Shown here: positions 16,848 to 25,169 of the stretch, one piece after another | Numbering within the stretch: position 1 is the first letter of the stretch | Layout: the number at the start of each line of letters is the position of its first letter | Source: DATARH01 sp963847345 | GTDB lineage: Bacteria; Pseudomonadota; Alphaproteobacteria; ATCC43930; CGMCC-115725 | Reading direction: 5' to 3' | DNA length: 64,000 nt | Assembly (NCBI GenBank): GCA_963847345.1 | Contig: CAWJZU010000008.1 | Span: 1 to 64,000 of the forward strand | Translations under genes and position numbers: made by a program | The notes under the pieces: model-generated | The model's database searches: none | Told to the model about the DNA's origin: nothing | Seen by the model: only the letters and a program-made list of their open reading frames with translations

Positions 16848-17659
16848 CAGGCTCTGCCGAACAACAGCCGGAAGAAATTGCGACGTTCGGGCTTGACGAA
16901 GCGCATCTCCCGCGTTTCGCCAAGGAACCGCGCAACCGCGTCGAGATAGGCCCGGCCCGCGGGGCTCTCCGGATCGAACGTCACCGGGGTCCCGGTATTC
17001 GAGGCGCGCAGCACCGATTCCGATTCGGGGATGACGCCGAGCAGCGGGATCGACAGGATTTCCTGCACGTCCTCGACCGTCATCATCTCGCCGCGCGAGA
17101 CGCGCCCCGAATCGTAGCGGGTCAGCAGCAGATTGACCTCGACCGGCGCTTCGTTGCGCTCGGCGCGGCGCGAGCGCGACGCCAGAATGCCGATGATGCG
17201 GTCGCTATCGCGCACCGAGGAGACTTCCGGGTTGGTAACGATGATCGCCGTGTCGGCGAAATAGAGCGCGGTGATCGCGCCGTGTTCGATGCCCGCCGGG
17301 CTGTCGCAGACGATGTAATCGAACTGCTGCTTCAGCTCTTCAAGCACGCGTTCGACGCCCTGGCGCTTCAGCGCATCCTTGTCGCGAGTCTGTGAGGTCG
17401 GAAAGATGTAGAGGTTGTCGTTGCGCTTGTCCTTGATCAGCGCCTGGTTGAGGTTGGCATCGCCGTTTATGACGTTGATGAAATCGAAAACGACGCGCCG
17501 CTCGCAACCCATGATCAGGTCAAGGTTTCGCAGGCCGACGTCGAAATCGATCACGACGGTGCGGTGTCCGCGCAACGCCAAGCCCGCCGCGAAGGCGGCG
17601 GCGCTCGTAGTTTTGCCGACCCCACCCTTGCCCGATGTAATTACCACGACTTTCGCCAA
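16847..17659 (-). CDS. minD: septum site-determining ATPase MinD
   Basis: MinD is a membrane-bound ParA-family ATPase that recruits MinC and is released by MinE. The protein begins AKVVVITSGKGGVGKTTSAA with the deviant Walker A lysine pair, has VVIDFDVGLRNLDLIMG, a Walker B-like DYIVCDSPAGIE, and ends in an amphipathic membrane-targeting helix (RRNFFRLLFGR). The start is taken as the TTG at 17659, preceded by AGGAGAGGG at five-base spacing. A second in-frame TTG six codons earlier (17677) would overlap that ribosome binding site and is less likely. Middle gene of minCDE. Confidence 0.96.
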   Translation of the reverse strand: MAKVVVITSGKGGVGKTTSAAAFAAGLALRGHRTVVIDFDVGLRNLDLIMGCERRVVFDFINVINGDANLNQALIKDKRNDNLYIFPTSQTRDKDALKRQGVERVLEELKQQFDYIVCDSPAGIEHGAITALYFADTAIIVTNPEVSSVRDSDRIIGILASRSRRAERNEAPVEVNLLLTRYDSGRVSRGEMMTVEDVQEILSIPLLGVIPESESVLRASNTGTPVTFDPESPAGRAYLDAVARFLGETREMRFVKPERRNFFRLLFGRA

Positions 17660-17785
17660 GGTCCCTCTCCTGCCCAAGCTCTCGCCCGGAGGCCGGCCGG
17701 CGCTGGCCCTATATTTTCCGGTGCAATCGGAGCAGCGTGCAAATGCTATTACGTATTATGTACACTTGAAGTCACAGTCCGCCCG

Positions 17786-18532
17786 CTAGCTTCGGGTGAT
17801 TGTCAGCATGTCGTCAACCAGCGCGATCTGGGCCGCGCCGCCCTGATGTTCCGGTGGCAGTTGTTCGCTGACCAGATAGCGCCCGGCGATACTGACCAGC
17901 TCGGCTTCTAGCCGGGCGCAGAAGATCCGCGCCGTTGTATCGCCCGCGGCGCCGGCCAGAGCCCGGCCACGCAGCCGGCCATACACATGTATGTTCCCGT
18001 CCGCCATCAACTCGGCGCCGGCGCTGACCGGGGCCGTGACGATCAGATCGCCGCCACGGGCGTAGATCTGGGTGCCGGAGCGGACCGGCTCGGTGACGAT
18101 CCTGGTGGCTGCTCGCACCGGTGGCGGGGCGCGCGCCGGCGACGAGGCGGGCGTTGCGTCGCCAGTCGGCGCGAGCGAATCGGGCGAGACGCGGGTCGGG
18201 CGGCGAATTGGGGTCGTCGCGCTCGGCGCGAAGCTCGCGAGCCCGGCGGCGGCGGCGGCCGCAAGTTGCACCGGCTCGGCATTCTGCACGCCGACCAGTG
18301 CCAGCGTGTGCTCGCCCAACAGATCACGGGCCTCGGCGAAATCGGCGGTCTCGATAAACCCGCCAGCGCCCTTCAGATCGAGGACGACCGGCGCGTTCAG
18401 GAAGAACCGCGGGCTGCGCTCGACCTGAACGGCGAGTTCCCGGCCAAACTCGGGATCGCGCAACACGCCGGCGCGTACGACCATCACCGTGAAGAGAGCG
18501 CCTTGAACGAGAGTGCCCGCTGCCATCCGCAA
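17786..18532 (-). CDS. minC: septum site-determining protein MinC
   Basis: MinC inhibits FtsZ polymerisation away from mid-cell when held at the membrane by MinD. The 248-residue product has an N-terminal domain with FFLNAPVVLDLKG, an Ala/Pro-rich linker (about residues 95-140), and the C-terminal beta-helix with the conserved block DGNIHVYGRLRGRALAGAAGD. The N-terminus is a little short. The TTG at 18532 has GAGGGG five bases upstream, better than the ATG two codons later. About 125 bases separate it from minD, more than the usual tight spacing. Confidence 0.94.
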   Translation of the reverse strand: MRMAAGTLVQGALFTVMVVRAGVLRDPEFGRELAVQVERSPRFFLNAPVVLDLKGAGGFIETADFAEARDLLGEHTLALVGVQNAEPVQLAAAAAAGLASFAPSATTPIRRPTRVSPDSLAPTGDATPASSPARAPPPVRAATRIVTEPVRSGTQIYARGGDLIVTAPVSAGAELMADGNIHVYGRLRGRALAGAAGDTTARIFCARLEAELVSIAGRYLVSEQLPPEHQGGAAQIALVDDMLTITRS

Positions 18533-18621
18533 TCCGGCCCCTCAAAAAGTGCCCGACGGAAACCGGGTAGCCGCAAATCGCTGCCGCCGCAACACTCTTG
18601 CGACCGCTTGCAACTCGGGCG

Positions 18622-19740
18622 TCAGCGCGCGGCGTCCATGACCAGCCGCATGAAGCCGTCGCGCGCCGCCGGGTCGATCCAGCGCAAGACCGCGACGAGG
18701 TCGTTGTCGGGATCGATCCAGGTCAGGTTGCCGCCGGCGCCGGACGCGAAATAGCTCGCTTCCGACGCGCTCGGATACAGCGCCCGGCTGGTGTTGAGCC
18801 ACCACAGATAGCCGTATTGCGGGTAGAGCGGGCATGGGGCGCGCATCTTGGAAATCCATTCCTCGGACAGAATTCGCCGCCCGTTCCAGACGCCGCCGCG
18901 CAGCAGCATGAGGCCGATCCGCGCCTGGTCCCGCGCGTGGATAAACACGCCGCCGCCCCAATGCGAGCCTCCCGACACTGACTGCATGCGCCTGCCGTCG
19001 ACCTCGATATAAGAGTTGCGGTAGCCGTGCCATTCCCAGGTCCCGGAGGCGCCGATCGGGTCCATCACCAGTTCGCGAAACACCTCCGGCAGCGGCCGGC
19101 GCCAGAGGCGCAGCAGCGCCAGCGCCAGGCGGTTGACGCGCACGTCGTTGTATTCCCAGAACGCACCCGGCGCCTGCAGCTCACGATGCGTGCCCTTCCG
19201 GCCCGCGGCGGGGCGTCCGCCGACGCTGCGGTGGCGGTCGATCAGGTCCGGCTTGCTCCACAGATCGCCCTCCCATTCCGAGGTCTGCTGCAGCAGATGA
19301 TGCCAAGTGATCCGGTGATTGTGCGGCGGCGCGAATCCGGCGTCATCGCCCCAATCCACATCAGGGGTGCGGCACACCGGCTCGTGCACGTCGCGGATTA
19401 GGCCGCGGTCGAAGGCCAGCCCGGCCAGGATCGACAGATAGCTCTTGGCGACGCTGAAGGTGAGATCGACCTGCGCCGTGTCGCCCCACTCGGCGACAAT
19501 CCGCCCGCCGCGCAGCAGCAGGCCGTTCGGGGCGCCGCGCGGACGCACCGGGCCCAGCGTCTCGTTCCACGGCGGCGCCTCCCCGAAATCGCTTGCGACC
19601 ATCCGCGCCAAATCGCGGCTCCACGGCGTCTCGTGCGCGGCCGCATGGCGCGCCGCGGCGTCAATCCCGGAAGCACCGAGACCGGCCTCCTCGGGGCTGC
19701 GGCGCTGCCATTCGGGGTGCGGCGGCGGGAAATAGGTCAT
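18622..19740 (-). CDS. serine hydrolase, class C beta-lactamase/penicillin-binding fold
   Basis: This protein of about 372 residues belongs to the beta-lactamase-related serine hydrolases. It has the nucleophile motif SVAK in LTFSVAKSYLSIL and the second motif YNDVRVN. A third-motif equivalent is probably SGGSHWGGG (His in place of the Lys/Thr-Gly motif). No signal peptide is seen, so it is likely a cytosolic esterase or amidase, not a secreted beta-lactamase. A GTG 18 codons upstream also opens the frame; the ATG at 19740 is chosen because MTYFPPPHPEWQRRSPEEAG looks like the natural N-terminus. Divergent from tatA. Confidence 0.85.
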   Translation of the reverse strand: MTYFPPPHPEWQRRSPEEAGLGASGIDAAARHAAAHETPWSRDLARMVASDFGEAPPWNETLGPVRPRGAPNGLLLRGGRIVAEWGDTAQVDLTFSVAKSYLSILAGLAFDRGLIRDVHEPVCRTPDVDWGDDAGFAPPHNHRITWHHLLQQTSEWEGDLWSKPDLIDRHRSVGGRPAAGRKGTHRELQAPGAFWEYNDVRVNRLALALLRLWRRPLPEVFRELVMDPIGASGTWEWHGYRNSYIEVDGRRMQSVSGGSHWGGGVFIHARDQARIGLMLLRGGVWNGRRILSEEWISKMRAPCPLYPQYGYLWWLNTSRALYPSASEASYFASGAGGNLTWIDPDNDLVAVLRWIDPAARDGFMRLVMDAAR

Positions 19741-19900
19741 GTTTCGGTTCCGGCCATTTAAGGAAGCAAGGTTGATTTTCGGCGAATCGGTCACGATTTC
19801 CGAAGAGAGAGCGCGGAGCAGAATACGATAGTCCGCGCAATCCGGCGTGGCTTCGGTTAAAATCGCGGCCGCTTAACCTTTTGAGCTTCCGGGGTTCCAC

Positions 19901-20161
19901 ATGGGTTCGATGAGTTTGATGCATTGGGTGATCGTTCTGGCGATCGTCCTGGTCCTATTCGGTGCCGGCAAGCTGCCCCGGATGATGGGGGATTTCGCGA
20001 AAGGTATTAAGGCCTTTAAAGCCGGCATGAAGGAAGAAGAGGAGCCGACCGAGCAACCGGCACACCAGCAGGTTACGCCGCCGGCCGGTACGGCGACCTC
20101 GGCCGCGGCCGCCGCAGGGTCGGCGAGCGCTTTCGGCAACGGCCGCGACCAGCGCGTCTGA
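19901..20161 (+). CDS. tatA: twin-arginine translocase subunit TatA
   Basis: TatA forms the protein-conducting assembly of the Tat pathway, which exports folded proteins. The 86-residue product has one transmembrane helix (residues 6-22, MHWVIVLAIVLVLFGAG), the hinge FGAGKLPRMMGDFAKGIKAF leading into the amphipathic helix, and an acidic, then Ala/Pro-rich, C-terminal tail. tatB and tatC are not adjacent; the usual alphaproteobacterial tatABC order is not present in this window. Confidence 0.93.
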   Translation: MGSMSLMHWVIVLAIVLVLFGAGKLPRMMGDFAKGIKAFKAGMKEEEEPTEQPAHQQVTPPAGTATSAAAAAGSASAFGNGRDQRV

Positions 20162-20216
20162 CGCCAAGAAACCAAAGGGATCTCGCGGAGCGCGTCCGAG
20201 CGGCGGCAGATCGCGT

Positions 20217-20609
20217 ATGACGCGTTGCGGCCGCTCCCAAACGTTCGCCGAGATCCGCCATGATCCCCGGAAGGGCCGTGGCGTTTACGCGAGCGCTGCA
20301 ATCGGCGCCGGGCTCCTGATCGAGGCGGCGCCGGTCATCGTCGTGCCGGCCGATCAACGCGGGCTGATCGATAGTTCGGTACTGCATGATTACTATTTCG
20401 TATGGGATGACGGTGCTGTCGGACAGGCACGCATCGCGGTCGCGCTCGGTCTGGTTTCGCTGTGCAACCACTCGCGCCAGCCCAACGCTCGCGTGCGGTC
20501 GAACCTCGCGCACGAGACGCTCGATCTCATGGCAATGACGCCGATCGCGGCGGGACGCGAGATCACAATCGACTATAATTGCCCGCTGTGGTTCGCGCCG
20601 GACGATTAA
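20217..20609 (+). CDS. SET-domain protein
   Basis: This 130-residue protein is almost entirely a SET domain, the fold of lysine methyltransferases. It has GRGVYASAAIGAGLLIE at the start, the pseudoknot-forming motif LCNHSRQPNARV (NHS box), and GREITIDYNCPLWF, where the Tyr is the usual catalytic residue. No pre-SET or zinc-binding post-SET region is present. In bacteria such minimal SET proteins occur sporadically, and their targets are mostly unknown. It begins 55 bases after tatA on the same strand and may be co-transcribed with it. Confidence 0.82.
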   Translation: MTRCGRSQTFAEIRHDPRKGRGVYASAAIGAGLLIEAAPVIVVPADQRGLIDSSVLHDYYFVWDDGAVGQARIAVALGLVSLCNHSRQPNARVRSNLAHETLDLMAMTPIAAGREITIDYNCPLWFAPDD

Positions 20610-20897
20610 CTTGATCTGCACCGCTGGTTGAGCTCACCGTGTATCTGGCGGGAGGAACACACTATTTCTGGAGATCACGTCGGCGCCCACGGTAATCCGG
20701 AGCGCGCCACGATTGACTACCTTCGCGGAGAAGTTGATCAGCTCCATCGATGGCGGCCGCAAGGTGGGCACCGGTGCGCCGCGCATGCCGGACGCGATGC
20801 TCCGATTGTCCAAGGATCCCGCAGCCGATGAATTGGGCCGGCGCATCATTCCCGGTACTCAGCGCAGGAAGCCAGCTACGGCCCTGCTACAGTGGCG

Positions 20898-21347
20898 CTA
20901 CGAACCGATCGTCTGTCCCGGCTCCGGCGGTCCCTTCAGCTCGACGGTGTTTCCGTCCGGATCGGTGATGTAGATCGACGAGCCATACCCCTCCGCGCCG
21001 TAGCGGCGCCTAACCTCGCCCGGATCGACGCCGTGGCGGCGCAGATGCGCGCTGAGCGCCTCGACGTCCATGCTCTCGATTTGGACCGCGTAATGGTCCA
21101 TGTTGCGGCCGGCTACGTCGCCTTCCTTTTGCGGCACGAGGTCGATCATCGCGCTGCCGGCGCGCAGCTGAACGAGGCCGATTTCTGGTAGGCGGCGCTC
21201 GACATGCAGGCATAGCACCCGTTCGTAAAACGCGATGGCGCGTTCCATGTCCGAGACGCGCAGCACGACATGGTCGAGCCCTTTGACGCGCAACGGCGCT
21301 TTCCCGTCCGATGCGGTCCTGTTGGCGAGAGCGGCATCGTCGGGCAT
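20898..21347 (-). CDS. VOC-family (glyoxalase/dioxygenase fold) protein
   Basis: This 149-residue protein has the paired beta-alpha-beta-beta-beta units of the vicinal-oxygen-chelate superfamily. The metal-ligand His is in LDHVVLRVSDMERAIAFYE, the second ligand region is MDHYAVQIES, and the C-terminal Glu is in YITDPDGNTVELKG. It resembles the sub-group often annotated as glyoxalase or fosfomycin-resistance-like, but nothing visible fixes the substrate. The 290 bases before its 3' end (20610-20897) contain no gene I can recognise. Confidence 0.88.
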   Translation of the reverse strand: MPDDAALANRTASDGKAPLRVKGLDHVVLRVSDMERAIAFYERVLCLHVERRLPEIGLVQLRAGSAMIDLVPQKEGDVAGRNMDHYAVQIESMDVEALSAHLRRHGVDPGEVRRRYGAEGYGSSIYITDPDGNTVELKGPPEPGQTIGS

Positions 21348-21386
21348 GGCTTGCTCCTTCGCTGGAACCGGCTCCGTTCGGCCGGC

Positions 21387-21623
21387 TTATTCCTCAGACG
21401 ATTTCTTCCGACCCGCGGCCTTGCGCTCGTCGGCGCTCAGCACGCCGTCATGGTTTTTGTCGAGCTTGTCGAACCGCTTGGCGGCGCGCTGCTTCGCCTG
21501 CTCGACATAATCCTCTTTTGTGATCCCGCCACTCGACGCCGCCCCTTTGGGCCCCGCGCTTTGCGCCCCGGCGGCAGCCGGCAACAGCAGGGCGACAAGA
21601 CCCAGGACGACGGCTACGCGCAT
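21387..21623 (-). CDS. small secreted EF-hand protein
   Basis: The 78-residue precursor has a Sec signal peptide (RVAVVLGLVALLLPAAAGAQ) and a mature part of about 57 residues with one canonical EF-hand loop, DKNHDGVLSADE. Lysine and glutamate richness suggests a soluble periplasmic calcium-binding protein. A second EF-hand is absent, so it may dimerise or act as a simple calcium buffer. Function unknown. It is 40 bases downstream of the VOC gene. Confidence 0.75.
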   Translation of the reverse strand: MRVAVVLGLVALLLPAAAGAQSAGPKGAASSGGITKEDYVEQAKQRAAKRFDKLDKNHDGVLSADERKAAGRKKSSEE

Positions 21624-21714
21624 GGTCGGGACCTCCGGATCGTTTCAGCGTAGCGGAGCACTCTCCGCCCGGCAATGCCGGCGCGCTCCCGGTCCAGCCC
21701 TGTCGCCGCAGCCG

Positions 21715-22683
21715 TCACTCGGGGACCCAGCAGAGGGCGCGGATCTCGGTGAATTCGCGGCGCAGTTTGCGCCAGGAATCGCCGGCGTTCTCGCTCGCAT
21801 ACACCTCGCCATAATGGCTGCAGGCGAGAATCAGCCGGGGATCGGCCGCATGCGTCGCGAAGGCCCAGATCGGCGAGTTTGGCTCGACCGGCAACATCCG
21901 TCTCTCCCAGGACCGTCCGCCGTCGCGCGAGCACTCGATCGCGCCGGTGCTGCCGACCGCGGCGTCGCCGGTCGCGACGAACAGCGTCTCCGGATCGTCG
22001 GCCTTTTGCGCGAGGCCGCGGCAGTAGCGCAGTTCGAACTGGTCGCGTACGCTCAGACCGCGCCAGCTCTCGCCGCGATCGCCGCTCGCGAAGATCTCGC
22101 CCGGCGTGCTGGTCAAGACGGTCGTGCCGCCGTTCACGGTCACGGCAATGTCATGGATATCGGGGTCGTAAACGCCGTTCGTGATCCGGCTCCAGCTGTC
22201 GCCGCCATCGGTGCTGCGGCGCACGCCGTCGACCTCGATACCGGCCCACACGACGCGGGGGTCGGACGGATCGACGGTCAGCGCGGTGACACGCGGGATA
22301 CCGACATTCGGGCATTCCTCGACGATGTCGGCCGGCAGTTTCCGCCAGCTTTGGCCGCCGTCGGTCGAGCGGTACAGCGCCGCCGGCCGGGTCCCGGCGA
22401 AGACGATATCGGGATCGGTCGGGTCGATCGCGATCTTCCAGACCTCGCAATTTATCGACGAGTTGAGCCGGGTGAAGCTCTGCCCGCCGTCGCGGCTCTT
22501 GTAGATCCCGTCCTCGGCGCCGGCGAACACGGTACGCGGCTCGGCCGGGTGCACCGTCAGCCCATAAACGCGGCTTTCGCCGGTGAGACCGTCGCGCACC
22601 CGTTGCCAGCTGTCGCCACCATCCGGGCTGCGCCAGAGACCGCTGCCGATCGTGCCGACGCAGATCGTGTAATTGTCTGCCAT
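21715..22683 (-). CDS. BNR/sortilin-like beta-propeller protein
   Basis: This 322-residue protein is built from repeats with Asp-box motifs: RSPDGGDSW, KSRDGGQSF, RSTDGGQSW, RSTDGGDSW, ASGDRGESW, CSRDGGRSW and ASENAGDSW. Seven boxes suggest a seven-bladed propeller of the glycosyl-hydrolase/VPS10-like type. It has no signal peptide and no catalytic pattern of sialidases. The ATG at 22683 follows GGGAAGGAAAG; an earlier in-frame start lies in a palindromic repeat (near 22711) and is rejected. Function unknown; probably a binding or scaffolding propeller. Confidence 0.8.
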   Translation of the reverse strand: MADNYTICVGTIGSGLWRSPDGGDSWQRVRDGLTGESRVYGLTVHPAEPRTVFAGAEDGIYKSRDGGQSFTRLNSSINCEVWKIAIDPTDPDIVFAGTRPAALYRSTDGGQSWRKLPADIVEECPNVGIPRVTALTVDPSDPRVVWAGIEVDGVRRSTDGGDSWSRITNGVYDPDIHDIAVTVNGGTTVLTSTPGEIFASGDRGESWRGLSVRDQFELRYCRGLAQKADDPETLFVATGDAAVGSTGAIECSRDGGRSWERRMLPVEPNSPIWAFATHAADPRLILACSHYGEVYASENAGDSWRKLRREFTEIRALCWVPE

Positions 22684-22788
22684 GACGCTTTCCTTCCCGT
22701 CACTATTCAATACGTCATCCCGGCGCAGGCCGGCATCCACCCGTCACCGTACGAGTTGCTGATCGGCGGGGTCCGGGCCGGACCTCGT

Positions 22789-23202
22789 TCACGCCTCGTG
22801 CGTGCCTTCCCAGCCGGTGTGCGAGACGTCGATCACGACGCCGTCGGGGCCGGACCATTTCTGCTCGAAATTGGCGTGAACCCCGTCGCGCAACTCGGCG
22901 TCGCTAACGTCCTTCCTGGTCAACCGCTGGCCGTGCGCCGCCTCGAGCCGGCGGCCGGCCTCGCCCAGATCATCGACCTCGAAGCCGAGATGATGGATGC
23001 CGGTGAAGTGCGGGCCGTGCGCGCCCATGTCCGGCGCCGCCTCGCCTTTGGTTTTGAGGACCGCGACATGGATGTAGCCGTCAGTCAGGAACACGTTCCC
23101 GTTGTTGCGCCGCAATTCCTTGAGGCCGAACGCCGCTTTGTAGAATTCGGCGACGTTGGCCGGCTCCTTGGTGGTCAGCGCGATATGCTTGATGCGGGCC
23201 AT
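22789..23202 (-). CDS. VOC-family protein, tandem copy 2
   Basis: This 137-residue VOC-superfamily protein has the metal-site blocks RIKHIALTTKEPANVAEFY and FTGIHHLGFEVDDL. It is strikingly similar to the gene at 23250-23669, which shares almost the whole N-terminal 35 residues and the C-terminal block KWSGPDGVVIDVSHTGWEGT. The ATG at 23202 follows GGGAGGACC. The two genes are 47 bases apart and point the same way, so this is a recent tandem duplication. Substrate unknown. Confidence 0.87.
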   Translation of the reverse strand: MARIKHIALTTKEPANVAEFYKAAFGLKELRRNNGNVFLTDGYIHVAVLKTKGEAAPDMGAHGPHFTGIHHLGFEVDDLGEAGRRLEAAHGQRLTRKDVSDAELRDGVHANFEQKWSGPDGVVIDVSHTGWEGTHEA

Positions 23203-23249
23203 ATCGGTCCTCCCTGTTGGCGTTTCGTACGCGCGGTCCGGCGGACGGC

Positions 23250-23669
23250 TCAATCGGCTTCGTGCGTGCCTTCCCAGCCGGTGTGCGAAATGTCGATCAC
23301 GACGCCGTCGGGGCCGGACCATTTCATTTCGAAATTGGCGTGGCCGCCGCCGGCCATCGCCGCGTCCACGCCGTCCTTCGCCGACAGTCGTTGCGCGCGT
23401 GCGTGTTCGAGCGTGTCGCAGGCCTGGTCGAGATCCTCGACCTCGAAGCCGAAATGATGGATGCCACTGAAGTTCGGCCCATGCGCGCCCATGTCGAGCG
23501 AGCGCTCGTCCTTGTGGTTGAGGATCGCCAAATTGATGTGGCCATCGCTCAAGAACACGGCGCCGTTCGGACTGCGGCGCAACTCCTTGAGACCGAACGC
23601 CGCCTTGTAGAATTCGGCGACCTTGGCCGGCTCCTTGGTGGTCAGCGCGATATGCCGGATGCGTGCCAT
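23250..23669 (-). CDS. VOC-family protein, tandem copy 1
   Basis: This is the upstream member of the duplicated VOC pair, 139 residues from the ATG at 23669, which has GGAG eight bases before it; the ATG five codons earlier is less well placed. Blocks RIRHIALTTKEPAKVAEFY and FSGIHHFGFEVEDL carry the metal ligands. Differences from copy 2 cluster in the middle (about residues 36-60 and 85-105), where substrate contacts are expected, so the two copies may have diverged in specificity. It lies just after the FAD oxidoreductase gene. Confidence 0.87.
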   Translation of the reverse strand: MARIRHIALTTKEPAKVAEFYKAAFGLKELRRSPNGAVFLSDGHINLAILNHKDERSLDMGAHGPNFSGIHHFGFEVEDLDQACDTLEHARAQRLSAKDGVDAAMAGGGHANFEMKWSGPDGVVIDISHTGWEGTHEAD

Positions 23670-23688
23670 CGTCGTTTTCTCCATTGCG

Positions 23689-25086
23689 TTACGCCGTTGG
23701 TCTGATGTTTTGGTTCAGCCGAAACAGATTGGTCGGATCGTACTTGTTCTTCAAGTCGACCAACCGATCATAGTTGCGGCTATACGCGCCACGGATGCGT
23801 ATCGCTTCCTCTGCGTCCAAGTGGTTGACGTAAACCTCGCCGGTCGAGAACGGCTCGACGGCAGTCCAGAAGTCGCGGGTCCATTTGATGTGATCGGAGC
23901 TCTCCGCCGGATTAGTCCATTGCGAGATGACGTCGTAATCCCACTGGTCGTCACGCAGCCCGAATGCTGTAGCGTCCGGATCGACGCGGGCCGCAGCCCC
24001 GTGGAGGTGGTAGAAAAGAACATTCGACATCGGCGAAAGAAACTTCGCCGAGCGCGCCAAGACGACTTCGATCATATCGTCGCCGAGTTCTTTTAAGAAG
24101 CTCGATTTCCAATAGCGCTGCATACCGCCGTACGGAAACGCCGCGTCGAACAACGAATTCAGCGCGACGTACGAAGTCGGCGCGATCGTATCGGCCAACG
24201 GCGAACCGAATTTGCGCAGCGGCAGCATCACCTTTTCGCCTTCTTCGATGTCCCCAATATAACTGGCGACAATCACGGCCACAGGCATACCTTCGGGCGA
24301 TGTCATCAGCGCTGCCGCGGCGAGCGCCTCATCCGGACAGCTGCGGCAGAACTCCCGGTAGAAGCGCAACACCTCGCGCGCCTTCTCCATAGGATGGATG
24401 ACCATACCGGCCAATACTGAAGTGACCGGATGGAGGCGGTATTCGAAGGCGGTGACGACCCCGAAATTGCCGCCACCACCACGTAGGCCCCAAAAGAGAT
24501 CGGAATTTTGTTCGGCACTGGCGGTCAAAAACTCGCCGTCGGCGGTGATCAGATCGGCCGAAAGCAGGTTGTCGCAGCTGAGGCCGTGGCTGCCCATCAG
24601 CCAGCCCAGCCCGCCGCCGAGCGTCAGCCCGGCGATACCGGTCGTCGAGACCACGCCCCCGGTGGTGGCGAGACCGAAAGCTTGCGTCTCGCGATTGAAT
24701 TCACCCCAGGTCAGCCCGGCCTGGGCACGCGCAATCCGTTTGACCGGATCGACCCACATCCCCTTCATCGGCGACAGATCGATCATCAGACCGCCCTCGC
24801 AAACGGCATTGCCGGTGATGTTGTGGCCGCCCCCCTTGACCGACACCAAAAGCCGGTGTGTGCGGGCAAAGCGCACCGCGGCAATGACATCGGAGACGCC
24901 GGCACAGCGCGCGATCAGCGCCGGCCGCCGGTCGATCATGCCATTCCAAACAACGCGCGCCGGGTCGAAACCGTCCTGCTCCGGACGCAGCAACGGACCT
25001 CGCAACGCCTCGGCGAATGCCTCGACCGCGGCTTCTTCCAAAATCGCGTCAGCGCCTTCCGACGTGGCGATCCGCAGATCCGTCAT
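23689..25086 (-). CDS. FAD-linked oxidase with berberine-bridge-type domain
   Basis: This 465-residue flavoprotein is of the PCMH/vanillyl-alcohol-oxidase type. The FAD-binding domain has SVKGGGHNITGNAVCEGGLM, whose His is the usual site of covalent flavin attachment, and GLTLGGGLGWLMGSHGLSCDN. RGGGGNFGVVTAFEYRLHPV completes the substrate domain. The C-terminus RGAYSRNYDRLVDLKNKYDP is the BBE module. The Cys of SCDN may provide a second flavin bond. It would oxidise an alcohol, sugar or alkaloid-like substrate. The start at 25086 has GGGAGG eight bases upstream. Confidence 0.9.
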   Translation of the reverse strand: MTDLRIATSEGADAILEEAAVEAFAEALRGPLLRPEQDGFDPARVVWNGMIDRRPALIARCAGVSDVIAAVRFARTHRLLVSVKGGGHNITGNAVCEGGLMIDLSPMKGMWVDPVKRIARAQAGLTWGEFNRETQAFGLATTGGVVSTTGIAGLTLGGGLGWLMGSHGLSCDNLLSADLITADGEFLTASAEQNSDLFWGLRGGGGNFGVVTAFEYRLHPVTSVLAGMVIHPMEKAREVLRFYREFCRSCPDEALAAAALMTSPEGMPVAVIVASYIGDIEEGEKVMLPLRKFGSPLADTIAPTSYVALNSLFDAAFPYGGMQRYWKSSFLKELGDDMIEVVLARSAKFLSPMSNVLFYHLHGAAARVDPDATAFGLRDDQWDYDVISQWTNPAESSDHIKWTRDFWTAVEPFSTGEVYVNHLDAEEAIRIRGAYSRNYDRLVDLKNKYDPTNLFRLNQNIRPTA

Positions 25087-25169
25087 GCCGATGCCTCCCG
25101 GTCGTGTTGTTGCGATTATTTCATGTCTTGCATATACCAAATCGCCGCATCTTTATCGATAGTCTGTTG

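Noticed and set aside
20610..20897. Possible small gene between the SET and VOC genes (KLISSIDGGRKVGTGAPR)
   Set aside because: The frame has no clear start and no family match, and could be chance or a relic; not enough to call.
22711..22760. GTCATCCCGGCG-type repeat arm before the propeller gene
   Set aside because: Only one arm is present, so I do not list it as a complete repeat; it is mentioned as a relative of copy B in lhr.
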